From: Lewinella sp. IMCC34183
GTDB lineage: Bacteria > Bacteroidota > Bacteroidia > Chitinophagales > Saprospiraceae
Length of the DNA stretch: 64,000 nt
Direction of reading: 5' to 3'
Assembly: GCF_003390915.1 (NCBI RefSeq)
Contig: NZ_QMEM01000001.1
Location: 1,206,292-1,270,291 of the forward strand
Of the stretch, positions 16,439 through 25,423 are shown in pieces. The notes under the pieces are model-generated. The model saw nothing but the letters and a program-made list of their open reading frames with translations. It was not told the DNA's origin and made no database searches. How positions within the stretch are numbered: the first letter of the stretch is position 1; every line of letters begins with the position of its first letter. Position numbers and translations under genes: made by a program.

Positions 16439-17902
16439 TTACGCCGCACCCGCGGCCCCGCCGCCAAAGGTACGAATCAGCCACTTCCGCTCGAGCAGGG
16501 CGAAGGCGGCCGTGAGCAAAATGAGCAGCGTCGCCCGCCAGAGGAGGTGGTCGGAGACGTTGCCGAGCAGGCAGGCGCCCGATGCCAGCCCGACGTAGAG
16601 CAGGATGCGCCCGAGGGGATAGTCGACGGGAAAGTGCCGCCGCGACACCAGGTACGCCAGGCCGCACATGACCAGGAAACAGGCCACCATGCCCACGGCC
16701 GGAGCCCAGATGCCGTAGGTCGCCGTGAAGAGCAGCGGCCCGCCCACCGCGAAGATGGACCCCACCAGGGCGATGACACCGCCGAGGAAGGTCTGGTCCG
16801 TGAGCTTGTACGCGATACTGAGGTTGCTGTACAGGCCGAAGAGGAAATTGGCGGCCAGGAGCAGCGGCAGCACCACCAGTCCGGGTCGCACGTCGGCCCC
16901 GATGAAGTACTGCAGCCACGGCAACCCGAGGAGGATGCCCGCACTGGCCAGCGTCCCCACCAGCCCGTAGGCCCGCATCGCATCGGCGTAGATGGTGCGG
17001 TCGGCCGTGGCCAGGTCGCTGCCCGACTGCCGGAAGAAGAAGGGCTCGGCCGCGTACTGGTAGGCGGTCACGAAGAGATTCAGGAAGACCGCCATGCTGA
17101 GCGCGGCCCTAAAGTAGCCCGCCTGGTCGGCGTCGTAGCCGATCAGTACCGTAGGCCCCACCAGCCCGTTGGCGATGCCGGCCACGGACACCACCGTCAG
17201 CGGCAGGGTGTAGGAAAAGAGCTTACCGAGGGCCGGACCGCCCAGCTCGGTTTTGCTTTCCTCGCCGGGGACGGGCCGCAGCAGGCCGTCCACGACCAGC
17301 ATGACGTACCGCAGTCCGGCCGCGACGGCCAGCGCCAGGAGGTAATACCCCACCCCGAATCCCGGATTGAAGTAGTCCGGCAGGTACTCCGGCAGGTAGA
17401 ACAGCAGTCCGTAGATCAGCAGGATATTCAGGACGACGTTGCTGAGGTTCACCGTCAGGAAGAACCACGCCCGCTGCTGCAGCCGGAGCCGCGCCAGAGG
17501 CACCGCGCTCAGAACATCGAAGGCGACGGTGATCAGCACGAGCCGAACGTAGGTGGTCGCGTAAACCGCGTTGAGCAGACCTGCGATCCGGTCACTGAAC
17601 AGCAACAGCGGCACGATCACGACAAGGGTGAAGCCCAAGACCAGGCGCTGGCAGCGGCGGACCACGGCGGCGGGGTCGTAGTCTCCGCGGCTGGCAAAGC
17701 GGAAGACGGCCGTATCCATCCGAAACACGAGCAGCGCGATCAGGAAGGCCACCCAGAACATCAGGTTACCGACCTCCCCGTTCTCTCCCTCGTCGAGCAC
17801 GCGGGTGATGAAGGGGGTGACCAGCACGAAATTGAGCATGCGCCCCATGACGCTGCTGAGGCCGTAGACCAGGGTTTCGCCGGATAGTTTCTTCAGGGAC
17901 AC
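16439..17902 (-). CDS. Polysaccharide/lipid-linked oligosaccharide flippase (Wzx/MATE-like)
   Basis: A 487-aa polytopic protein with about 12-14 hydrophobic helices and the Polysacc_synt N-terminal pattern (LSGETLVYGLSSVMGRMLNFVLVTPFITRVL, GNLMFWVAFLIALLVFRMDTAVFRF). It should flip undecaprenyl-linked glycan units or another lipid-linked precursor across the inner membrane. No glycosyltransferases adjoin it; the following gene encodes an SGNH lipoprotein. Confidence 0.85.
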   Translation of the reverse strand: MSLKKLSGETLVYGLSSVMGRMLNFVLVTPFITRVLDEGENGEVGNLMFWVAFLIALLVFRMDTAVFRFASRGDYDPAAVVRRCQRLVLGFTLVVIVPLLLFSDRIAGLLNAVYATTYVRLVLITVAFDVLSAVPLARLRLQQRAWFFLTVNLSNVVLNILLIYGLLFYLPEYLPDYFNPGFGVGYYLLALAVAAGLRYVMLVVDGLLRPVPGEESKTELGGPALGKLFSYTLPLTVVSVAGIANGLVGPTVLIGYDADQAGYFRAALSMAVFLNLFVTAYQYAAEPFFFRQSGSDLATADRTIYADAMRAYGLVGTLASAGILLGLPWLQYFIGADVRPGLVVLPLLLAANFLFGLYSNLSIAYKLTDQTFLGGVIALVGSIFAVGGPLLFTATYGIWAPAVGMVACFLVMCGLAYLVSRRHFPVDYPLGRILLYVGLASGACLLGNVSDHLLWRATLLILLTAAFALLERKWLIRTFGGGAAGAA

Positions 17903-17976
17903 GCCGCAAGGTAGGCAGCCGACGTGGCTGAGCCCCTACTTTTACCGACCTTTGCGCCCCCTACCCTATCCCGCGT

Positions 17977-18546
17977 ATGTACATCATCGGATCCATCCTG
18001 GTCAGCGACGACGTCACCGACGAATCCTTCGCCTGCAACCTCAACGCCTGCAAGGGGGCCTGCTGCTGGGAAGGCGACTACGGTGCCCCCCTGGAGGAGG
18101 ACGAGCTCGCGATCATGGACGAGATCTACCCCTCCGTGAGCCCCTACCTGACCGAGGCCGGCCGCGCCGCGATCGCGGAGCAGGGGCGTTACGTCCGCAA
18201 CGGCAACGGCCACGATACCACCCTGGTCGACGGCGGCGCCTGCGCGTACATGACCCTCGACGGCACCGGTACCGCCCAGTGCGGCATCGAGCAGGCCTAC
18301 AACGACGGCGCCATCGGCTGGAAGAAGCCGATCAGCTGCCACCTCTACCCCATCCGCGTCAAGAAGAATCCCCAGACCGGCTTCGAAGCCCTCAACTACG
18401 ACGTATGGGACATCTGCTCCGCCGCCTGCACGCGGGGCGAGCGGGAAAAGATCCGCATCTACGAATTTGCGAAGCCGGCGCTTGTCCGGAAGTACGGCGA
18501 GGACTGGTACGACGAGCTCGCGGCCGCCGTCACCCGCGGCGAGTAA
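17977..18546 (+). CDS. DUF3109-family cysteine-rich protein
   Basis: A 189-aa protein matching DUF3109 by its cysteine pattern: FACNLNACKGACCWEGDYGAPLEEDE near the N-terminus, GACAYM, CGIEQA, ISCHLYPIR and WDICSAACTRGE. The arrangement resembles Fe-S or zinc-binding YkgJ-type proteins; biochemical function is unknown. It is short, soluble and common in Bacteroidota, and transcribed divergently from the flippase. Confidence 0.85.
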   Translation: MYIIGSILVSDDVTDESFACNLNACKGACCWEGDYGAPLEEDELAIMDEIYPSVSPYLTEAGRAAIAEQGRYVRNGNGHDTTLVDGGACAYMTLDGTGTAQCGIEQAYNDGAIGWKKPISCHLYPIRVKKNPQTGFEALNYDVWDICSAACTRGEREKIRIYEFAKPALVRKYGEDWYDELAAAVTRGE

Positions 18547-18547
18547 C

Positions 18548-20248
18548 CTACTTCTGCTCGGTGACCACCCGCAGCCCCACCAGGAAGCGCTGGTTGTCGA
18601 TGCGCACGTCCTCAGGTTCGAGGCCGGTCCCCAGCGGTTGCCAGTCGGCGGTGGTCAGCAGGCGCACGTATTCATCCTGGAGGTAAATGCCCACGGGCAT
18701 GGCCAGCCCGGCCACGTCAGCCTGCAGGCGGTACTGCAGCTGATCGCCGTTGCGGCGCAGCTCCAGCACCGGTGGCTCGGGGTGCTTCAGGTACTGGTCG
18801 AAGAAGGGCTGCAGGTCGCGGCCGGCGTAGTGGCTGAAGTAGTCGATCACCTGCTGGGTACTGACCGTGCTGCGGGCGTGGTCCTGGTAAAAGCTGCGCA
18901 GCATACCGAAGAACAGCGGATCGTCGTAGAGCACGTTCCGCAGGGTGTGCAGCATCCAGGCCCCCTTGTAGTAGTGGTCGGAGGAGGCGAAGTCGGTGAA
19001 GTTCACGTCCAGCGGGCCGAGCATCGGCTCCTCGTTGGTGATGTAGCGCAGCTGGCTGGTGAGGTAGCGCAGGGCCGACTCGATGCCGTAGTGGTATTCC
19101 ACGTACAGGGCCTCCATATAGGTGGTGAAGGATTCGTGGATCCACATCTCCGCGTGGTCGGCTACGCTGATCGAGTTGCCGAAGTACTCGTGGCCCGCCT
19201 CGTGGACGATGATGTAGTCCCAGTCCATGTCGCTGGGGATCAGTCCGCCCAGGTAGCCGCGCATGTAGCGATTGCCGTAGGCGATCCCACTCTGGTGCTC
19301 CATGCCCAGGTAGGGCACCTCGATGAGGGCGAAGCCGTCTTCCCAGAAGGGGTACTTGCCGAAGTAGTGCTCGTAGGCCTGCAGCATGGGGTGCACCTGC
19401 TTGAACTGCTTGCGCGCCTTAGGCACGTTGTAGTCCAGCACGTAGTAATCGAGGGCCAGCTCCTCCCCGTCGAAGGCCCGGTAGGTATCCGAGAAGTGCT
19501 CGTAGTGGCCGATGGCGATCGAGACGTCGTAGTTGTTGATCGGGTAGCTCACAAACCAGTCGTAGCGCATCTTTCGCTCGTCCTCCAGTTCCGTTTCCGC
19601 GCGCAGGTTGCCGTTGCTGGCCGCGAAGAGCCGCTGGGGTACCGTGACGCTGATGAGCATACTGTCGGGCTCGTCTCCGAGGTGATCCTTGTTAGGCCAC
19701 CAGAGGCTGGCACCGTCGCCTTCGCAGGCCACGGCCGCCCAGTAGCGGTTTTTCTGGTCGAGTTCCCAGACGAAGCCGCCGTCCCAGGGGGCGTTCTTCG
19801 CCTCGGTGGGCGTGCCGCCGTAGCGGATCGTCATGCGGTGGCGGCTGCCGAGCGACGGGGATTCGGGCAGGGTCACAAAGACGGCGTTGGCCTCCCGCGT
19901 GAAGTTGAGGGCCCGGCCCTCCTGCTCGATCCCGTCGATCTGCAGGTTATCGTAGAGGTCTACCTGCAGCACGGGTAGTGGTCCCAGCACGGTATACTCC
20001 ATGTCCACGTGCCCCTCGATGGTGTGCTCCACCACGTCCACGTCGAGGTGCAGCTCGTAGTAGGTGACGTCGTAGTTGGAGCGGGCGGGGCGCAGGCTGC
20101 CCCGCAGGCTGTCGGCGTGGGAAAATACCCGGTTGCCGAAGTAGTCGGGTACGTCCGTTCCGGGCAGGCCGGAGGTCGTTTGCGCCGTGGCGCAGGTGCA
20201 GAGCAATACGGTAAGGAGCAGGGTAAGTTGGGTACGCGCCATACGCAA
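18548..20248 (-). CDS. Secreted M1-family metallopeptidase
   Basis: A 566-aa zinc aminopeptidase with an N-terminal signal peptide (RTQLTLLLTVLLCTCATAQ). The active site is IIVHEAGHEYFGNSISVADHAEMWIHES, near residue 346: two His and a distal Glu bind zinc. The substrate-binding GxMEN motif is replaced by GMEHQSGIAYG, as in many periplasmic M1 members. The domain order (beta sandwich, catalytic domain, short C-terminal helical part SRSTVSTQQVIDYFSHYAGRDL) fits a protein shorter than cytosolic aminopeptidase N. It should trim peptides in the periplasm or outside. Confidence 0.9.
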   Translation of the reverse strand: MRMARTQLTLLLTVLLCTCATAQTTSGLPGTDVPDYFGNRVFSHADSLRGSLRPARSNYDVTYYELHLDVDVVEHTIEGHVDMEYTVLGPLPVLQVDLYDNLQIDGIEQEGRALNFTREANAVFVTLPESPSLGSRHRMTIRYGGTPTEAKNAPWDGGFVWELDQKNRYWAAVACEGDGASLWWPNKDHLGDEPDSMLISVTVPQRLFAASNGNLRAETELEDERKMRYDWFVSYPINNYDVSIAIGHYEHFSDTYRAFDGEELALDYYVLDYNVPKARKQFKQVHPMLQAYEHYFGKYPFWEDGFALIEVPYLGMEHQSGIAYGNRYMRGYLGGLIPSDMDWDYIIVHEAGHEYFGNSISVADHAEMWIHESFTTYMEALYVEYHYGIESALRYLTSQLRYITNEEPMLGPLDVNFTDFASSDHYYKGAWMLHTLRNVLYDDPLFFGMLRSFYQDHARSTVSTQQVIDYFSHYAGRDLQPFFDQYLKHPEPPVLELRRNGDQLQYRLQADVAGLAMPVGIYLQDEYVRLLTTADWQPLGTGLEPEDVRIDNQRFLVGLRVVTEQK

Positions 20249-20434
20249 AGAACGTCCCTTTGGCCGGATGATTGAAGTCCGTAGGGCGGTTTAATCTTTC
20301 ATTAAGCCCGGTGAAAGGGAAGCTTTTATCGGTTCAGGTCAGAAATTCTGGGCGTGAAGCGGTAATTTCCGGGGTTTACGTTACGCTGGAGACCCGTTGG
20401 CAATCAACCGTCTTGCAGCCCTAATCCATCGATC

Positions 20435-21943
20435 ATGCTACGAATCTTACCCTGCCTTTTCCTGTTACTGGCGGTCACCGCCTGTGCCCCCGAGCGCCTC
20501 AGCCCGGACGATACCTCCGCCCCGCCCCTGACGCACGCCGCGCTGGACGAGCTGGTGGCGAATCACCTGCGTACCACCGACCGGGTATTCGACTGGAATG
20601 CCGCGCCCGACGCGGTCGTCTGGTCGGCTCTCTCCCTCAGCGACCACCAGGCCGTACTTGGCTACCGGCCCGCCGGCGTCACCGACGTACGCGCCCGCAT
20701 CCACGAAATCGATGTGGCCGAACCGGCCTGGCGGGTGACGCGCGACCGGTTGGTCAGCGACCTCATCGCGGCCACCGAGCGGGCTACGGGTACCGCCCCC
20801 ACCGAGGAGGAGCTCTTCGTCGCCCCGGAAGACGGCGTCCTGCCGGTGCTCGAAGTACGCATCCTGCATCCCGAGGTACTGGCGGCCTTCCGCAACCGGC
20901 CCGATGTCCGCTACCTCGAACCCAGCAACTACACCGCCGGGGAAGTACAATTCCGCTCCGACTCCGGCTGCAGCGAGGCGCCCGCCGCCGACGTCGACGC
21001 CGAGGACTACCGGACGGTAAGCCCCGGTGCCAAGGTGGCCTGGAACTACGACCCCATGGGCATCCCCGCCGCCTGGGCCCGCAGCCGTGGTGAAGACATC
21101 GGCATCTGCATCATCGATTCGGGTACCTATCCCGAGCAGGACCGGCTCAACGGCGGGTTTGGCAGCGGTCGGGAGCTGACGCGTGCCGGCACTTACCAGC
21201 CCAGCTGGTGGAGCAGCCGCACCGACGGCCCCGACGACCAGTGCGGCCACGGCACCCAGATGGCCGGCCTGGCCACCGCTCCCCGGACAGGTACGGGCAG
21301 CTCCGTAGGGGTAGCCTACCGCAGCGACCTGCTGGCCATCCGCGCCACCTCGGACGTGATCATCAACGCCAGCAAGGAGAAGCGCGGCGTGAAGTATGCA
21401 CTCGTACTCGCCGGCAACGACGCGGGTACTCACGTCGTCAGTATGTCGATCGGCGACGTGTTCAGCAGCGGTACCGTCGAGGACGGGATCCACTACGCCC
21501 GCAACCGTGGCAAGCTCATCTTCTGTGCCGCGGGCACCAGCCTCACCTGGACCAGTTGGTATGGTGTCATCTTCCCCGCCAACCTCCCCGAAACGGTCGC
21601 CGTAACGGGCATCCAGACCGGTACGCCCTACCTCCGCTGCAACACCTGTCACGACGGCAGCGAAGTAGACCTGGTGGCCGTCATGCAGCGCCGCGAAGAC
21701 AACGGCCGGTCCACCATTACCCTCAGCCGCAGCGGTGCTACCCCCGGTTACGTCGGCGGCTCCAGTGCGGCCACGGCAACCATGGCCGGTATCGCGGCGC
21801 TGGTCTGGGCTACGGACCCCACGCAGAGCAGCAGCCAGGTATACGAGCGGCTGAAGCGGTCGGCCAGCCTCTATCCTTCCCGGGACGGCAATTTTGGTTG
21901 GGGTATCGTGAATGCCGATCTGGCAACACGAAACGCACTGTAA
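20435..21943 (+). CDS. S8 (subtilisin-like) serine protease lipoprotein
   Basis: A 502-aa protease. The N-terminus ends in a lipobox-like LLLAVTAC. A prodomain-like region (about 25-165) precedes the peptidase_S8 domain, with the catalytic triad in IGICIIDSGTYPEQ (Asp near 228), CGHGTQMAGLA (His near 271) and GGSSAATATMAGIAAL (Ser near 444). Several cysteines in the catalytic domain suggest disulfides. No T9SS sorting domain is present, so surface or periplasmic lipid anchoring is predicted. Divergent from the M1 peptidase across a 186-bp gap. Confidence 0.9.
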   Translation: MLRILPCLFLLLAVTACAPERLSPDDTSAPPLTHAALDELVANHLRTTDRVFDWNAAPDAVVWSALSLSDHQAVLGYRPAGVTDVRARIHEIDVAEPAWRVTRDRLVSDLIAATERATGTAPTEEELFVAPEDGVLPVLEVRILHPEVLAAFRNRPDVRYLEPSNYTAGEVQFRSDSGCSEAPAADVDAEDYRTVSPGAKVAWNYDPMGIPAAWARSRGEDIGICIIDSGTYPEQDRLNGGFGSGRELTRAGTYQPSWWSSRTDGPDDQCGHGTQMAGLATAPRTGTGSSVGVAYRSDLLAIRATSDVIINASKEKRGVKYALVLAGNDAGTHVVSMSIGDVFSSGTVEDGIHYARNRGKLIFCAAGTSLTWTSWYGVIFPANLPETVAVTGIQTGTPYLRCNTCHDGSEVDLVAVMQRREDNGRSTITLSRSGATPGYVGGSSAATATMAGIAALVWATDPTQSSSQVYERLKRSASLYPSRDGNFGWGIVNADLATRNAL

Positions 21944-22078
21944 TGAACCGGAGGGCGGCTGCACCGGAACAGCGTGGGACGCGGACACCCGCGGACCTTG
22001 TACGCACGGTAGACGATGCAGCCGCCAATCCGCCAATCAATCCGAGAAGCCCTCCGCGTACTCCGCGGCGAATAATAC

Positions 22079-22861
22079 CTACGCCGGGGAAGGCTGTCCT
22101 ACCGTAACCCGCTCCAGAAAGTTCCCCATGATGTGGTTGAACTCCTCGGGCTGCTCCATCATCGGGGCGTGGGCGCACTCGTCGATGAAGTGAAGTTCGG
22201 AATCGGCGATGAGTTCGTGGAACTGTTCGCCGACGAAGGGGGGCGTAATGGTATCCTGCTTGCCCCACACGAGGAGGGTGGGCGCGGTGACCTTGTCGAG
22301 CTTGTGCGCCAGGTTGTGGCGTACGGCCGACTTGGCCGTCATCACGATGCGGATGCCCTTGTTGCGGTCGTTGACGGTATTGTATACCTCGTCGACGAGT
22401 TCCTGGCTCGAGGTGGCCGGGTCGTAAAAGGTGCTTTCCACCTTCTTCTTGATGAACTCGTAGTTATTACGCGGCGGGAAGCTGTTGCCCATGGCGCTCT
22501 CGAAGAGCCCGCTGCTGCCCGTCAGAATAACGGAGGCGATACGGTCCGGGTGGTCGATCGCGTAGAGGATGCCGACGTGCCCCCCGAGGCTGTTGCCCAT
22601 CAGATGTACGGCGGGGTACCCCTTATGCACGATGAAGTCGGCGAGGTGGTCCACCAGGCCGGCCAGCGAAACCTTGCGCAGGGGCAGGCCGAAGATGGGA
22701 AGGGTGGGTACTACTACGTTGAAGCGGGAACGAAACTCCTCGATCTGGGCCCCGAAGTTGCTCAGCCCCCCGAACAGGCCGTGCAACAACAGAAGGGGTT
22801 CGCCGGAACCACCCGTTTCCAGGTAGTCGAACTTGCCCTCATTCTTCATCTTCAAATCCAT
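22079..22861 (-). CDS. Alpha/beta-fold hydrolase
   Basis: A 260-aa cytoplasmic hydrolase. The oxyanion motif LLLHGLFGGLSNFG, nucleophile elbow GNSLGG (Ser 91), Asp 203 (VWGKQDTITPP) and His 231 (DECAHAPMMEQPEEF) make a complete triad. It resembles esterases and meta-cleavage-type hydrolases; substrate not predictable. Complete, with no signal peptide. Confidence 0.87.
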   Translation of the reverse strand: MDLKMKNEGKFDYLETGGSGEPLLLLHGLFGGLSNFGAQIEEFRSRFNVVVPTLPIFGLPLRKVSLAGLVDHLADFIVHKGYPAVHLMGNSLGGHVGILYAIDHPDRIASVILTGSSGLFESAMGNSFPPRNNYEFIKKKVESTFYDPATSSQELVDEVYNTVNDRNKGIRIVMTAKSAVRHNLAHKLDKVTAPTLLVWGKQDTITPPFVGEQFHELIADSELHFIDECAHAPMMEQPEEFNHIMGNFLERVTVGQPSPA

Positions 22862-23017
22862 GGAGGGGAAATTACAATTTTGACCTCACTCAAAAGAGAC
22901 AAATTCTGAACGGTTGGCCGCCGGGCATAGTTTGTTCAAGTAAATAAACCTGCCATCACTACCGTCACCCTGCTTCATTATCCAGGCCTGGCCTCCCGTT
23001 TCTGGGCCCTTTCGCAG

Positions 23018-23698
23018 ATGCAACTTGCCCAGGGGCGCCTGGCGGAGGTACCGGGCCTGACCTTCAGCCGGCTCATGGGCAGCGGCGGGGGTACCGGCTT
23101 CAGTCTCCTGCCCAATTTAGGCGTTTATGCCCTCGTAGCCCACTGGCGGGGGGCGGCCGACGCCGACCGGTTCTTCGCCGCCGACCCCTGGTACGCGGAG
23201 GCGATCGCACGTACCGACCGGCGCATCACCTTCCGCCTGGAAGCCACGATGGCTCACGGTGCCTGGGGCGGCGGCAACCCCTTCTCCCCCCGCCCCGAAG
23301 CCTACGACCCCGGAGCCCCTGTGGCCGTCATTACCCGCGCTACGATAAGGCCCCGGAAGTTGCCCGATTTCTGGCGCTACGTGCCCGCCACCAGCCGCTC
23401 GGTACAGGAGCGGGAAGAACGCTTGTTGAGCATCGGCATCGGGGAGTATCCCGTCTTCATGCAGGCTACGTTCAGCGTGTGGTCCAGCGGACGGGCCATG
23501 ACCGACTTCGCCTACCGGGGAGATCACCACCGGGAAGTGGTCAGGCTTACGCGCGAGCGCAACTGGTACAAGGAGGAGCTTTTCGCCCGCTTTCGTCTCC
23601 TGCGTAGCGAGGGCAGCTGGCCCGATTTTGCCGCTCCGGAGGTGGCTACGGCGGGCCGCGCAGACGCATTCACAAACGTTAAAGATGTAACGCCGTAA
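23018..23698 (+). CDS. Spheroidene monooxygenase (CrtA)-like protein
   Basis: 226 residues from the first ATG. The pattern FSRLMGSGGGTGFSLLPNLGVYALVAHW ... TFRLEATMAHGAWGGGNPF ... AVITRATIRPRKLPDFWRYVPATSRSV ... GIGEYPVFMQATFSVW matches CrtA-like haem-dependent ketolases. Family N-termini begin about 20 residues earlier, and the frame upstream reads TTVTLLHYPGLASRFWALSQ, which looks homologous; but between the upstream stop and 23018 there is no ATG, GTG or TTG in frame, only ATC at 22955. The true start may be that ATC, or the ATG may give a trimmed protein. No other carotenoid gene is nearby. Confidence 0.75.
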   Translation: MQLAQGRLAEVPGLTFSRLMGSGGGTGFSLLPNLGVYALVAHWRGAADADRFFAADPWYAEAIARTDRRITFRLEATMAHGAWGGGNPFSPRPEAYDPGAPVAVITRATIRPRKLPDFWRYVPATSRSVQEREERLLSIGIGEYPVFMQATFSVWSSGRAMTDFAYRGDHHREVVRLTRERNWYKEELFARFRLLRSEGSWPDFAAPEVATAGRADAFTNVKDVTP

Positions 23699-23750
23699 AA
23701 TTTATTCGGTACCTTATTGACGAAGTAAACGCCCCGAGGGTCCCCCGCCC

Positions 23751-24122
23751 ATGCCACAATACTCCTGGAACATCACCGGCCACCAAGGCACCAGCTACAC
23801 GCTCGGGCTATTTCACGGCGACAAGACCCAGCACGTGGTGCTGCACTGTAACGATAAGGTAGTACAGATCGACTTCGGGGTACGCGAATCCAAGACCTAC
23901 TCCGTCTTTCTCGATCACGAGCTCTGCGAAGTCAGCATCGACCATACGGGCGGCAACCACTACGATTACAGCTGCCGCATCAACCACGAGGCACAGACCC
24001 CCCTCAACAAGCTGCGACAATCGCACCGCGAAAGTCAGACCCGGCTGGAGAAGACCCGTATGGTCGTCGCCGGCTGCGTAGTGCTGCTCGTATTCTTTTT
24101 CCTACTCGGCGGAGCCTTTTAG
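23751..24122 (+). CDS. Small tail-anchored protein of unknown function
   Basis: A 123-aa protein: a beta-rich N-terminal domain (YTLGLFHGDKTQHVVLHCNDKVVQIDF...), a short charged helix (LNKLRQSHRESQTRLEKTRM) and one C-terminal membrane helix (VVAGCVVLLVFFFLLGGAF). I do not recognise a family. The topology suggests a cytoplasmic domain held at the inner membrane. The gene stands alone between a CrtA-like gene and a convergent dehydrogenase. Confidence 0.6.
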   Translation: MPQYSWNITGHQGTSYTLGLFHGDKTQHVVLHCNDKVVQIDFGVRESKTYSVFLDHELCEVSIDHTGGNHYDYSCRINHEAQTPLNKLRQSHRESQTRLEKTRMVVAGCVVLLVFFFLLGGAF

Positions 24123-24143
24123 CGGCCCCGGCGCCATCAGGTG

Positions 24144-25310
24144 CTACACGGGCACTACCCGTACGATACCGGTACCCTCCACGCTTGCGTAGATGTACCC
24201 GTCGGGGCCCATGCGTACGTCGCGGACGCGGCCGAGGTTAGGGATCAGCTCCATTTCACCGACCACCTTCTTTCCGTCGAGGTTGACCAGCTTCAGGTAG
24301 CTGAACTTGAGGCTTCCGACCAGCATATCCCCGTTCCAGCCGGGGTACCGGTCGCCGGTCACGAAGGCCATACCGCTCGGCGCGATGCTGGGCACCCAGT
24401 AGTGCAGCGGTTGCTCCATGCCCGGGCGGGCCACCTCCTCGGTGATCTGGCTGCCGCTGTAGTTGATGCCGTAGGTGATCACGGGCCACCCGTAGTTTTT
24501 ACCGCGCTCGATCACGTTTACCTCGTCGCCACCGCGGGGGCCGTGCTCGTTCTCCCAGATCTCGTTGGTGTTCGGGTTGACGGCCATACCCTGCGGATTG
24601 CGGTGACCGTAGGACCAGATGGCCGTCCGGGCTTCCGGATTGCCCACGAAGGGATTATCGGCGGGGATGGTACCGTCGGCGGCGATACGGTACACCTTAC
24701 CCCCGTCGCGCGTAGTGTCCTGGGGGTTTTCCTCCCGGTTGCCCCGCTCCCCGATGGTGAAGTACAGCATACCGTCGTCCGGGCCCCAGACCATCCGGCT
24801 GCCGTAGTGCTGCCCCTTCTCGGTGGCCGGACCGCCATCGTAGAGGGAAGTAAAGTTCTCCAGCCGGCTGCCGTCCTCACTGAGGGTACCGCGGCCGACG
24901 GAGGTGTAGCCCTTCTCGCCGCCGTCTTCGGGCCGGCTCCAGCTGAGGTACACGTAGCGGTTATCGTCAAAGTCCTGATCCAGCAGTACGTCGAGCAGGC
25001 CACCCTGTCCGGCATCGCGGACTTCCGGCACTCCGGACACCTCCGTGGAGGCGTCGCCGTCAATAAGCAGCAGCCGCCCATCTTTCACGGTGGCCAGCAT
25101 CCGGCCGTCGGGCAGCCAGGTAAATCCCCAGATGATATCCTCGAAGCTGAAAGCCGTTTCTGGCTCGACCCCGGCAGCGGTGAGCATCATGGCGGATTCG
25201 GCGGCGGCACCGCGATCGGGTGCGGTAGTAGTGTTTTCTTCGGTACTGGCGGCGGCGGGCTCGCAAGCAATGAGGACGACAGGCAGGAACAGGTAAAGGA
25301 GGTTGCGCAT
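24144..25310 (-). CDS. PQQ-dependent sugar (aldose/sorbosone-type) dehydrogenase lipoprotein
   Basis: A 388-aa beta-propeller. The signal ends in a lipobox (LPVVLIAC). Family markers: DIIWGFTWLPDGRMLATVKDG, GGLLDVLLDQDFDDNRYVYLSWS, YGSRMVWGPDDGMLYFTIGERGN, YRIAADGTIPADNPF, IWSYGHRNPQGMAVNPNTNEIWENEHGPRGGDEVN, GKNYGWPVITYG. It oxidises aldoses in the periplasm using PQQ and passes electrons to the respiratory chain. No PQQ synthesis genes are visible. Confidence 0.87.
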   Translation of the reverse strand: MRNLLYLFLPVVLIACEPAAASTEENTTTAPDRGAAAESAMMLTAAGVEPETAFSFEDIIWGFTWLPDGRMLATVKDGRLLLIDGDASTEVSGVPEVRDAGQGGLLDVLLDQDFDDNRYVYLSWSRPEDGGEKGYTSVGRGTLSEDGSRLENFTSLYDGGPATEKGQHYGSRMVWGPDDGMLYFTIGERGNREENPQDTTRDGGKVYRIAADGTIPADNPFVGNPEARTAIWSYGHRNPQGMAVNPNTNEIWENEHGPRGGDEVNVIERGKNYGWPVITYGINYSGSQITEEVARPGMEQPLHYWVPSIAPSGMAFVTGDRYPGWNGDMLVGSLKFSYLKLVNLDGKKVVGEMELIPNLGRVRDVRMGPDGYIYASVEGTGIVRVVPV

Positions 25311-25326
25311 GGATGGGAGTTAACTA

Positions 25327-25366
25327 GAAAACGGGATCGCAGGTGCGCACTGCACCCGCGATCCCG
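25327..25366 (-). terminator. Rho-independent terminator of the M16 peptidase gene
   Basis: Arms CGGGATCGC/GCGATCCCG (9 bp, ends 25332 and 25366) enclose a second 5-bp stem GGTGC/GCACC. Read on the minus strand the stem is followed by TTTT (25331-25328). It lies about 60 bp past the M16 stop. Confidence 0.7.
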
Positions 25367-25423
25367 CCTAAAGTAACGTCACCTCCCCCAATTGGGTTAT
25401 GGAGAGTGCGGCAGTTGATGGGT

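Noticed and set aside
15806..17887. Long plus-strand ORF opposite the flippase gene (693 aa)
   Set aside because: Antisense shadow of a GC-rich gene; His/Gln/Glu-rich translation without domains, whereas the minus strand encodes a clear membrane flippase.
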